Positions 45,466 through 53,261 of a stretch of DNA of 64,000 nt are shown in pieces. Every line of letters begins with the position of its first letter. Positions within the stretch are counted from its first letter, which is position 1. Location of the stretch: the NCBI RefSeq assembly GCF_015864825.1, contig NZ_JADYWL010000002.1, positions 186,001 through 250,000 of the forward strand, written 5' to 3'. The position numbers and the translations under genes were made by a program. The notes beneath the pieces were generated by a model. The model had not been told where the DNA came from, did not search any database, and saw only the letters and a list, made by a program, of their open reading frames with translations. The stretch comes from Psychrobacter sp. NZS113 (GTDB taxonomy: Bacteria > Pseudomonadota > Gammaproteobacteria > Pseudomonadales > Moraxellaceae).

Positions 45466-46110
45466 ATGACTGAAATCGACATTAACCACCTTATAGATAC
45501 TTATAAAGAGATAGGCACCTCAACCATTGGTCATCTAACGAGGGAAGGGTATTTGCCAGATATCAAAGCGCTGAATCCCTGCACAGCTACCATAGTTGGC
45601 CGAGTGTTAACAGTGCAATTAACCTCTGACAACACGGATGTGATCAACCAAGCACTGATTCGAGCAGCGCCTAATGATGTGCTATGTATTGATGCTCAGA
45701 TACTAGGCGTCACCGCATGTTGGGGAGCACTGCGCACTTGCGCCGCTATCTATGAGAAGCTATCAGCGGTCATTATTATTGGACAGGCGACTGACTCGGT
45801 ACAAATTCAGCAGTTGGACTTTCCGGTATTTGCACAAGGTATCAGTGCTGTGACCACGTTCAAAAGCAATCAGGCGCAAGGAAGGTTAGCATCCGATATT
45901 GTCTATCGCTTTGGTAAGCAGACTACGACGATTCGTTCAGGCGATATCGCCATTATAGATAATGATGGCGTATTTATCTTGCCTATTGATGTGGCACAAC
46001 AACTATCAGCAGATTGTCAAAAAAAGCACAAAGCAGATGAGGTGAAGTTTCAAATATTTTTTGATGCTTATCGCAATGATCGGTTAGATAAGTTATTTGA
46101 AAACCAGTGA
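45466..46110 (+). CDS. RraA/HMG-aldolase-like fold protein of the siderophore locus
   Basis: 214 residues. The RraA fold landmarks are DVLCIDAQILGVTACWG, GALRTCAAIYEKLSAVIIIG, LDFPVFAQGISAV and GDIAIIDNDGVFILP. In active aldolase or decarboxylase members the segment after the glycine reads xxRD; here it is QATDS, so the conserved Arg is missing. The cofactor-binding Asp could be the one in ATD. In a siderophore locus the protein may modify a citrate or 2-oxo acid unit, or have a non-enzymatic role. An RraA-like gene is, to my recollection, also found in the Acinetobacter baumannoferrin locus. Confidence 0.75.
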   Translation: MTEIDINHLIDTYKEIGTSTIGHLTREGYLPDIKALNPCTATIVGRVLTVQLTSDNTDVINQALIRAAPNDVLCIDAQILGVTACWGALRTCAAIYEKLSAVIIIGQATDSVQIQQLDFPVFAQGISAVTTFKSNQAQGRLASDIVYRFGKQTTTIRSGDIAIIDNDGVFILPIDVAQQLSADCQKKHKADEVKFQIFFDAYRNDRLDKLFENQ

Positions 46111-46194
46111 CTTTATCCATAATAGAGCGGTTCGGCCGCGCCTAAAATGGCTATATAACATCACTTACAACAACAAGTAAATTCATATGGAAAT

Positions 46195-46213
46195 AAAAAC
46201 AATTATCATTTAC
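46195..46213 (+). promoter_or_regulatory. Third Fur box, before the TonB-dependent receptor
   Basis: Twelve of 19 positions match the Fur consensus (core AATTATCATTTAC, identical over 11 bases to the other two boxes). It lies about 90 bases upstream of the receptor start. Confidence 0.65.
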
Positions 46214-46301
46214 AATGCTATTCACAAAGTTAGTACACACAGTATTATTAGCTAAATATAACTGATACCACTATTTGACTACCCAACTAAGTGAAGTGAA
46301 T

Positions 46302-48623
46302 ATGAAAAGCCATCATCAAGTTGCTCTATCCGTTCTTACCCTCTGTATTAGCCAGCAGTTATATGCACAAACTAATGACAATACAATATCTGTAGCCGAA
46401 GAGGCTTCAGCAGATTTGGCTTCGAGTGCAGCATCAACTGAGACGCCTAATGTAACTTTAGATACCATTAAAGTCACTGCGAGTGCCAGAACAGGTACTG
46501 CGCTGGCTCAGAAAATTAGTGAGATGCCAGCTGTTACGCAAGTGATTACTGAAAGCGAATTTCAGCTGCAGGCAACGGGTGACCGTACCACTGGCGACAT
46601 ATTGGCACAGCTGATTCCGAGCTTAGGTACCAGTAGTGGTTCGACCAGTAACTATGGTACTACCATGCATGGCAGACCGGTACAGTATTTAATCAATGGC
46701 GTACCGTTAAGTAGCTCACGCAGTCTGTCACGAGAGCTGAACAGTATCGACCCTGCACAGATTGAGCGAGTAGAGGTATTGTCTGGCGCCACCAGTATTT
46801 ATGGTGCAGGTGCAGCAGGTGGACTAATTAACTTGGTTACCAAATCAATGACAGGTTATGGCCCTATCAGACAAACGAGAGTTGGCGTTAGTAGTAGTCG
46901 TAATTTTGACTCAGATTCATTGGGTTATAGCGTTGGGCAAACATTAGGATATGGCGGCGAGCGTGCATATGGCCGTGTGGATGTAGATTATAAAAGTACC
47001 GGTGGTAAGTTCGATAGCAGTGATGACCGTATTAGCCCAGATGTCAACCAAACAGATCAGCAGGATACCGAGTCATTAAGTGTTAATACCAGTTTTGGTA
47101 TGGAGCTCAGCGACACTAAACATGTTGATTTGGCCGTTACTTATTATAGAGATGAGCAAGACACTGACTACGGTCCAGACTATGGTGATGGTCTAGCCGT
47201 ATTATACGGTGCCACGCCGTCTTTAGTAGCGATTGAGGGTGCCAACATAGAAAACCAGCCTTATACCGAAAAAAGCTCGGTAAATTTAAGTTACAGTGAT
47301 GATGACTTTGTAGGATCAGGTTCTAGCTTAAGCTTGACTGGTTACTACAGAAACGAAAAGGGACGTTTCTATCCTTCCGTTAAGTCTGTAACAGTACTAG
47401 ATGATTATACTTACTACAGCGGTGGTAATCCATATTTCATTACTCAGTCAGAAGCGGAAATCGACGTGATGGGCCTGCGTGCAGCGATGCAAACGGAAAC
47501 AGAGTTTGCTGGTAAAAATGTGCTATTGAGTTATGGTGCTGATTTTGAACGCGAAAATAGTGAACAAACTTACTATGGACAAGATTTTACGGAATTTTAT
47601 ACTAGTAACGGCTTAACCTCCCAGGCAAATGGACTTACTTACAGTGGTGGGCCAGATACTACTATTGATAAATGGGGTGCTTTTGTTAATGCTGATGTAG
47701 ATTTGACCGATAAGTGGCATACCAGTGCTGGCGTACGTTATCAAAAACTGACATCGGAGACGGATGCCTTTACACCGATTTACGAACAGCTGATGGAAGA
47801 GTATTACGCCAATGACCCTTCAACTGATTATGAAGCAGGGACAGTAGAAGCTGGTAGTACCGACCATGACAAGGTACTCTTTAATCTTGGTACTAGCTAT
47901 CAGATAACACCAAAAGATCAACTGTTCGCCAATTTTTCACAAGGTTTTACCACGGCAGACATACAGCGAGCGCTACGTGATGTACGTGCAGGTTTTGTGG
48001 TCAATTCAGAGAATGTACAACCAATTTCAATCAACAACTATGAGTTTGGTTGGCAAGGTAAGCATGGCGATACAGCGGCACGCTTGAGTGGTTTTTATAA
48101 CGAGTCAGATAAAGTCGTACGCTTTACTGATGAGTATACTGTAGAAGTTGTCGATACTGATCAACGCATTTATGGTGTTGAAGGGTCACTTACTCATGAT
48201 CTTAACGATCAATGGCAAGTAGGTGGTAGCGTTGCTTATACTCGCGGTCAATATGACTATAATGGCGATTGGCTCGAGCTTGACGCGGTGAACGTAACAC
48301 CACTTAAAGGCACAGCTTTTGCTCAATACAACTTTGATAGCGGTAGCAACATACGTCTACAAGCATTGGCTGTTGGTGGCGATGATAGAGCCTATAAAGA
48401 CCAACAAGAAGACCCAGATTCTAGTGCATTACCTGTCACAGGTTATATGACAGTAGATGTATTAGGACAAGTAGAAATGCCAGTAGGGAAAGTTGGCTAC
48501 GGTATCTACAACTTACTTAACAAAGATTATCTGACGGTATATCATCAAACGACCTTTGGTGACCTGAACCGTTTATCAGCGTCAGGTACTACTTATGGTT
48601 TAAACTATACCGTTGATTATTAA
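46302..48623 (+). CDS. TonB-dependent siderophore receptor
   Basis: 773 residues from ATG 46302; this start gives a clean signal peptide cleaved after LYAQ. The plug domain shows DTIKVTASARTGTALAQKIS (TonB-box-like plus linker), AVTQVITESEFQLQ, and IERVEVLSGATSIYGAGAAGGLINLVTK, followed by a 22-strand barrel ending in an aromatic residue (YTVDY). It takes the ferric siderophore through the outer membrane using TonB energy. It is under its own Fur box and lies at the end of the siderophore locus, so it is the matching receptor. No separate TonB/ExbB or inner-membrane importer genes are in the window. Confidence 0.93.
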   Translation: MKSHHQVALSVLTLCISQQLYAQTNDNTISVAEEASADLASSAASTETPNVTLDTIKVTASARTGTALAQKISEMPAVTQVITESEFQLQATGDRTTGDILAQLIPSLGTSSGSTSNYGTTMHGRPVQYLINGVPLSSSRSLSRELNSIDPAQIERVEVLSGATSIYGAGAAGGLINLVTKSMTGYGPIRQTRVGVSSSRNFDSDSLGYSVGQTLGYGGERAYGRVDVDYKSTGGKFDSSDDRISPDVNQTDQQDTESLSVNTSFGMELSDTKHVDLAVTYYRDEQDTDYGPDYGDGLAVLYGATPSLVAIEGANIENQPYTEKSSVNLSYSDDDFVGSGSSLSLTGYYRNEKGRFYPSVKSVTVLDDYTYYSGGNPYFITQSEAEIDVMGLRAAMQTETEFAGKNVLLSYGADFERENSEQTYYGQDFTEFYTSNGLTSQANGLTYSGGPDTTIDKWGAFVNADVDLTDKWHTSAGVRYQKLTSETDAFTPIYEQLMEEYYANDPSTDYEAGTVEAGSTDHDKVLFNLGTSYQITPKDQLFANFSQGFTTADIQRALRDVRAGFVVNSENVQPISINNYEFGWQGKHGDTAARLSGFYNESDKVVRFTDEYTVEVVDTDQRIYGVEGSLTHDLNDQWQVGGSVAYTRGQYDYNGDWLELDAVNVTPLKGTAFAQYNFDSGSNIRLQALAVGGDDRAYKDQQEDPDSSALPVTGYMTVDVLGQVEMPVGKVGYGIYNLLNKDYLTVYHQTTFGDLNRLSASGTTYGLNYTVDY

Positions 48624-48635
48624 ATTGAAAAACAT

Positions 48636-48678
48636 AAAAACCCTTCACGCTATGGAAATTTAGCGTGAAGGGGTTTTT
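48636..48678. terminator. Strong bidirectional terminator between receptor and integrase genes
   Basis: A 17-bp stem with one bulged G (48636-48652 with 48661-48678), A and T tracts at both ends. It closes the siderophore locus and faces the integrase gene. Confidence 0.92.
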
Positions 48679-48730
48679 ACGTTTTGATTATCGTACATAC
48701 CACTATCTACTCGTCGCAGAATCGACATCA

Positions 48731-50005
48731 TTACTTTTTAGAGTTATTTCGGAGTCCATCTATATAGTTTGCCCAATCCTGCATCATCTCTATTCTAATA
48801 TCTATCTCATCAAGTCTGTTGTAAGCACCACCATGCGTGTCTTTGATTCTATGACCCAGCTGTAATTCTGTGACGATATCTGAATAACGCAACTCAGGCT
48901 GTTCCATCAGTAAGGTTTTGGCCGATGCTCGAAACCCATGCGCACATTGCACATCTTTGTATCCAAGCCGATGAAATATCTGCACCAACGTGGCTTTACT
49001 AATATAAGCATTGCTTGAACCGCGCATCGAGGCAAACACATATTCTTTATGGCCTGTGATGGACTGTATGTTTCTTAGACGTGCAATCACTTGTGTCGCC
49101 AATGGTACGACTAAATGCGAGACCATATCATCACGACCTTCGCCTTTAATAGGGGAGAATGACCATAAGTTATTTTCCCAATCTATATCATCCCAACGCA
49201 TAGACCGTAAATCGATACTACGTACAAACACATAAGGCAATAAGTTCATCGCCTCTAATGTGATGTTGCTTGCACCTCTAAAATCAGACATATCTGTTAA
49301 GAGGGTCGCAAATTGATCTGGCTTGGTAATGGCTGGCAAATGATTACCTGAGTTGGCAGGTGCAAGCTCACCACGGGTATCAATCGCCACATTTCTATCA
49401 CAAAGTCCTCGTGCAACAGCGAATGAAAACACCTTTTCAGTATATAGCCGAGTGCTTGCACCAACGAAGGTCGCTTGGTTCTCATTGTTTTGGATAGACT
49501 CACACACGCTTAATATCATCTCGCTTGTAATATCGTTCATTCTTAAGTCGCCAATTTCGCGGCGCATATATCCGAGACACAAATCCCAAAACTTAAGGGT
49601 AGAGTCACTGAATGATGGTTTTTTAGATTTTCCTTGTTGGCGACCTGATGTTTTGTGATCTCGCCATGCTTGTGCAATTTCAGAAAACGTCGCGTTCTTT
49701 AGGTGTGCATATTTATTAGTTTGCTCTTTTTGATGAATGGCTTTAGGGTCGGAGCCTTTGGCAACCATATTAAGTATGGTCTCAGCTTTATACTTAACTT
49801 CGTACAGACTGATGTCTTCGACTTTACCCAACATCATCCTAGGTCGTTTACCATCGATGTGTGGATGAGAATAACGCAGGTAATATTCCTTTTTACCGTT
49901 TGGATAAATACGCAAGCTTAAACCAGCCACACCTGAGACGCTGACCGAATAGTCTTTATCTCGACATTCAAATTTGTTGATGTCATTTGCATTGTCGACA
50001 GCCAT
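48731..50005 (-). CDS. Tyrosine-type site-specific integrase (P4-like)
   Basis: 424 residues. The N-terminal arm-binding domain contains GLSLRIYPNGKKEYYLRY and MMLGKVEDISLYEV, typical of island integrases; a central SAM-like core-binding domain follows. The catalytic residues are all present: Arg262, His356 and Arg359 in HGFR, His385 in LGH, and nucleophile Tyr395. It integrates or excises mobile DNA by strand exchange at an att site. No tRNA gene is seen beside it and no other phage gene follows, so the element is small or decayed. Its product lies antiparallel to the siderophore locus. Confidence 0.92.
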   Translation of the reverse strand: MAVDNANDINKFECRDKDYSVSVSGVAGLSLRIYPNGKKEYYLRYSHPHIDGKRPRMMLGKVEDISLYEVKYKAETILNMVAKGSDPKAIHQKEQTNKYAHLKNATFSEIAQAWRDHKTSGRQQGKSKKPSFSDSTLKFWDLCLGYMRREIGDLRMNDITSEMILSVCESIQNNENQATFVGASTRLYTEKVFSFAVARGLCDRNVAIDTRGELAPANSGNHLPAITKPDQFATLLTDMSDFRGASNITLEAMNLLPYVFVRSIDLRSMRWDDIDWENNLWSFSPIKGEGRDDMVSHLVVPLATQVIARLRNIQSITGHKEYVFASMRGSSNAYISKATLVQIFHRLGYKDVQCAHGFRASAKTLLMEQPELRYSDIVTELQLGHRIKDTHGGAYNRLDEIDIRIEMMQDWANYIDGLRNNSKK

Positions 50006-50099
50006 GATGTGTATCCGTAAATATGATAAGTAAGATGAATAACAGATTTAGGGTTTATAACTTATGAAAAGCGCCTTATGTAAAAGCATAAAGAACTAT

Positions 50100-50118
50100 T
50101 GGACACTGGTATGGACAC
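50100..50118. other. Repeated TGGACAC near the integrase start
   Basis: TGGACAC occurs at 50100-50106 and 50112-50118, and CTGGT/ACCAG around the second copy makes a short dyad. This is a candidate arm-type binding or att-core site because it lies about 95 bases upstream of the integrase gene. Confidence 0.35.
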
Positions 50119-50171
50119 CAGTATTTAGAATAATAATCAAAAAAACCTCTATTTATAGCGGTTGCAATACT

Positions 50172-50204
50172 TAATTATCCCCAAGGTTCACTTGGGGATA
50201 ATTA
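50172..50204. other. Perfect 14-bp hairpin upstream of the integrase gene
   Basis: TAATTATCCCCAAG (50172-50185) pairs with CTTGGGGATAATTA (50191-50204), loop GTTCA. It has no clear T tract, so it is an excisionase, att or structural site as readily as a terminator. Confidence 0.6.
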
Positions 50205-51071
50205 TAGCATAATGGCCAAAATAAGGAGTAGGTCATGTCACTGTTGGTCTACACACCATTTTTGCTAGTTATATTGATAGATAATTAAACGTCATTTTGG
50301 TACAGACAGTCCATTTGGTAAGCAGTTGAGAGAGTTTTCTACAAAACACATGCTCCTGTACTCGCACAGAATATAAAAAGTAGGGTCATAGTACTGTTCT
50401 GTGCAAATTTGAGAGAGGTGAATTTAACGAGTAATATATATCGAATACCCAGTTATATTAAAAATTATCACTAGGTCACGTATCAGTCTGAGAAGTTGCT
50501 TAACGATAGAGGAGACAAGTCGTTATGGCTAATTTTTCTAGAAGTGCAAGATTCTATTAAGCCAGAACTAGCTGATTTTTACAGGAAAAATATTGAAGGG
50601 TAAACAGACGGCGATAAGGTTACTATATTTTGGAAATGAGGTTTAGAAAGTTGGTTTAGAGTAATTCTTTAATTAAAGTCTAGATAGATATCTAAAACCT
50701 AAGGCCTTAAGACGAGACTCCTGACTTATTCTGATCATTTCTGACAAGCTTATATTTATTGCGGTAGTTAAGCGTTAAACCTAACATAAAGACGCTACTT
50801 GATATTTTCCTACCTCTATAAATGTTTTACTTTGGTGCAGCTACTGCTTTTCTTTAGTGCGTAGAATTTATACTCTATATCTTATATAACTCTAAGTATT
50901 TGTTTTTGCTTGTTTGTTTTTTTGGCACAATAAGTGCTTATACTATTCTGTGATATGAAAGGTACTGGAGAGATAGTAATCAATATTGAACCTCAATAAT
51001 AAGACATATAACGTTAACACCCTTCATAGAAAATTTTAAATGAAGTACCAGAGTGGTCTTCATTTAATAAT
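50205..51071. other. Gene-poor stretch between integrase and oxygenase operon
   Basis: No gene of normal size on either strand. A short open piece on the plus strand at about 50493-50602 encodes 36 residues with protein-like composition (for example KPELADFYRKNIEG) and no good start; it may be a fragment of a lost gene. The remainder is AT-rich. The 3' part must hold the promoter of the oxygenase operon. Confidence 0.4.
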
Positions 51072-51124
51072 TTCGGGACGACCCGAACAGCAACTAAGCT
51101 TGCTGATAGATTCTGGACGACCAG
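51072..51124 (+). promoter_or_regulatory. Candidate guanidine-II (mini-ykkC) riboswitch
   Basis: Two hairpins have the same ACGA tetraloop and GG/CC closing pairs. P1 is TTCGGG-ACGA-CCCGAA (51072-51087) and P2 is CTGG-ACGA-CCAG (51113-51124), joined by a 25-base linker. Two hairpins with ACGR loops define the mini-ykkC motif, which binds two guanidinium ions and releases the ribosome site. The linker bases 51095-51100 (TAAGCT) are complementary to 51147-51152 (AGCTTA), which overlap the end of the ribosome site AAAGGAG (51142-51148), so a sequestering pairing is available. No covariance test was done. Confidence 0.8.
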
Positions 51125-51157
51125 CATACTCTATGCTTACGAAAGGAGCTTAATAAA

Positions 51158-52210
51158 ATGTCAGTTTTTGAAAAAACGGTGCATAAAGCATTTACTAAAC
51201 TTCCCATCGTGGATATTTCTTTACTATTTTCTGATGATTTAAATAAAAGAGAGGTAGCTGCAAGTAGTTTAGATAAAGCCGTTCGAGAGACAGGTTTTTT
51301 ATACTTAAAAGGCCATCAAATTGCCCCAAGTTTAATCAATGACCTCAAAGAGGTGGTTAAAGAATATTTTAAGCAAGATCAAAACAGCAAAATGGAAAAC
51401 TATATCGGCCTTTCAAAAAATCACTCAGGGTATGTACCGCGTGGCGAAGAGGGGTTTTATAGTACAGACAGTCAAAAACCTGACTTAAAAGAAGCTTATG
51501 ATATTGGTCCAGATTCACCTAGTTTAATGGCTAGATTTGAAAAAGAGGCTTTTACACAATGGCCTAAAAATGGAGCATTCAAAAAAAATGTTAGCGCTTA
51601 TTATAATGCGATGCTTGAGCTAAGCAGAGTATTATTTCAAGGTTTTGCCTTAGCGTTAAAACTACCTGAAAATACATTCACTCAGTATCTTACAACCCCT
51701 CCTAGTCAATTACGTCTAATTCATTACTTTGATAACCCTGAAGCACAAGAATCTGATTCAGGAATCGGCGCACATACAGATTACGAATTCTTTACCATTT
51801 TATTACCAACGGCTCCAGGTTTACAGGTACTTAATGGTGCAAATGAATGGATTAATGTGCCGTTAGTAGAGGATTGTTTTGTTATCAATATTGGCGACAT
51901 GATGGAACAAGTATCAAACGGGCAGTACGTTGCCACCTCTCATCGTGTTAGACAAGTAAAAGAAGAGAGGTACTCATTCCCTTTCTTCTCAAGTTTGGAT
52001 TACGAGACCGTTGTTGCTCCTATTTCAAAGTTTGTTGATGAGCAAGAAGCCTCATCTTATGAACCCATTATTTGTGGTGATCACCTCCTCGCACAAACAA
52101 TACAAACCTTTAGTTATCTCAAAGAAAAATCTGCTCGAGGTGAAGTAAATCTACCTGAAAACTCTCGTTCACTTTTGTCTTTTGGGCAAGCAGCGATAAA
52201 GGAAGGTTGA
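51158..52210 (+). CDS. 2-oxoglutarate/Fe(II)-dependent oxygenase, isopenicillin-N-synthase family
   Basis: 350 residues of the IPNS-like DIOX fold. The N-terminal part has LPIVDISLLF and GFLYLKGHQIAPSLI; the core has the iron ligands His206 and Asp208 in GAHTDYEF and His262 in TSHRV, and the 2-oxoglutarate-binding Arg271-x-Ser273 in ERYSF. Such enzymes hydroxylate or oxidatively cleave a substrate, with loss of CO2 from 2-oxoglutarate. The relatives include the ethylene-forming enzyme, which acts on arginine and releases guanidine. With a guanidine-type riboswitch before it, the substrate may be guanidine or a guanidino compound. AAAGGAG precedes the ATG. Confidence 0.9.
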   Translation: MSVFEKTVHKAFTKLPIVDISLLFSDDLNKREVAASSLDKAVRETGFLYLKGHQIAPSLINDLKEVVKEYFKQDQNSKMENYIGLSKNHSGYVPRGEEGFYSTDSQKPDLKEAYDIGPDSPSLMARFEKEAFTQWPKNGAFKKNVSAYYNAMLELSRVLFQGFALALKLPENTFTQYLTTPPSQLRLIHYFDNPEAQESDSGIGAHTDYEFFTILLPTAPGLQVLNGANEWINVPLVEDCFVINIGDMMEQVSNGQYVATSHRVRQVKEERYSFPFFSSLDYETVVAPISKFVDEQEASSYEPIICGDHLLAQTIQTFSYLKEKSARGEVNLPENSRSLLSFGQAAIKEG

Positions 52211-52212
52211 TC

Positions 52213-53160
52213 ATGAATATCAAAGAACTCATCGAACGTCATGGTAAAAAATCGGCTAATTCTGTCCCTGACTGGATGATTGGCTGTTTTAAGCGCATAA
52301 GTATCTCGTTCGCAAGTGGCGAAACGGATATTGATACACATGTGTTTTGGTTACAGGGTCGAAACTTAACCATTGATCTACGCCTCCCTATTGAAGCTGA
52401 AATGGTAGTTAAAAAATCGTGGGAAAAATGCTCTTCAGAGGAGCTTTATCAATTAGCCAATTATGAAGGGTGGTCTGCTGATAGTACTTGGAACAATGAG
52501 CAATTAAGCTGGTCAGGTGGCACTGGCTTTCAAGTGCATAACCGTTGGCCTGAGCCTGCCATTCTTTCTCGTGTCGGGGATTGTATGATCGAAGCTTCAC
52601 CTTATGGATCGTATATAGAAGACTGGCGTATTACTTCTCGCGAAGCTGGAGTGTTATTGAGTCTTGAATTAATTAATGAAGAAAATGTAACAACAGGAGA
52701 GCTACGTCATCAAGGTGGCGCATTAATTATTAATGCGAATTGGGCTGGATTGGTACTCGGACGAGTAAATGAAATCGTTACAGATAAAGGTGATACCCAG
52801 TTAAGAGATAAGATTAAACGAGAACACAAAAACATCCCATTTTTAAAGCAAGTTTTTAATTTTGAAACTTCTGTTGCAAAAGGGAGCTTAGAGCAAGGAT
52901 TTAAAATCGAATTCTCTACTAAACCAAAAAGAGTCGGAGAATTGATCTTCGAACTTGATGGGTTTGAATTTGATGAAGAAAACAACGAAGTGCTTCAGTT
53001 TTTTGAAGAAGGCAACCAACGAATAAAACGTCGTTTTTCTATCGATACAATAGAAGCTGAATTTGCTTATTCAGGCCAAACACAATGGCATGAAAAAGCA
53101 AAAGAGTGGTTTGATGCCGAACAAGAAACCGTCGGCCGGTATTTAAAAAAATTGACGTAA
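52213..53160 (+). CDS. Unknown protein co-transcribed with the oxygenase
   Basis: 315 residues from ATG 52213, three bases after the oxygenase stop, with AAGGAAGG upstream; translational coupling is likely. No signal peptide or helix. It is rich in beta-type sequence: ISISFASGETDIDTHVFWLQ and LTIDLRLPIEAE, then VGDCMIEASPYGSYIEDWRI, and a C-terminal half with FKIEFSTKPKRVGELIFEL. The first half recalls lipocalin/heme-nitrobindin-like or HutD-like barrels in general shape only. No family is recognised. Its tight linkage to the oxygenase and the riboswitch make it a candidate second enzyme, accessory or binding protein of a guanidine-related pathway. Confidence 0.75.
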   Translation: MNIKELIERHGKKSANSVPDWMIGCFKRISISFASGETDIDTHVFWLQGRNLTIDLRLPIEAEMVVKKSWEKCSSEELYQLANYEGWSADSTWNNEQLSWSGGTGFQVHNRWPEPAILSRVGDCMIEASPYGSYIEDWRITSREAGVLLSLELINEENVTTGELRHQGGALIINANWAGLVLGRVNEIVTDKGDTQLRDKIKREHKNIPFLKQVFNFETSVAKGSLEQGFKIEFSTKPKRVGELIFELDGFEFDEENNEVLQFFEEGNQRIKRRFSIDTIEAEFAYSGQTQWHEKAKEWFDAEQETVGRYLKKLT

Positions 53161-53261
53161 GAATATATCTATTACTTGTAAAAAACCTTGCACGTTGGGT
53201 TCCATGTGGCACCCAACCTAACGATTAGAATTGAACATATTTGCTTTCGCTATTGCTAGTA

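Noticed and set aside
51072..51124. CsrA/RsmA binding site as explanation of the GGA-containing hairpins
   Set aside because: Both loops are ACGA with symmetrical GG/CC closure; CsrA sites have GGA inside the loop. The mini-ykkC pattern fits all features of both hairpins.
48731..53160. Prophage
   Set aside because: Apart from the integrase no phage structural, replication or lysis gene is present.
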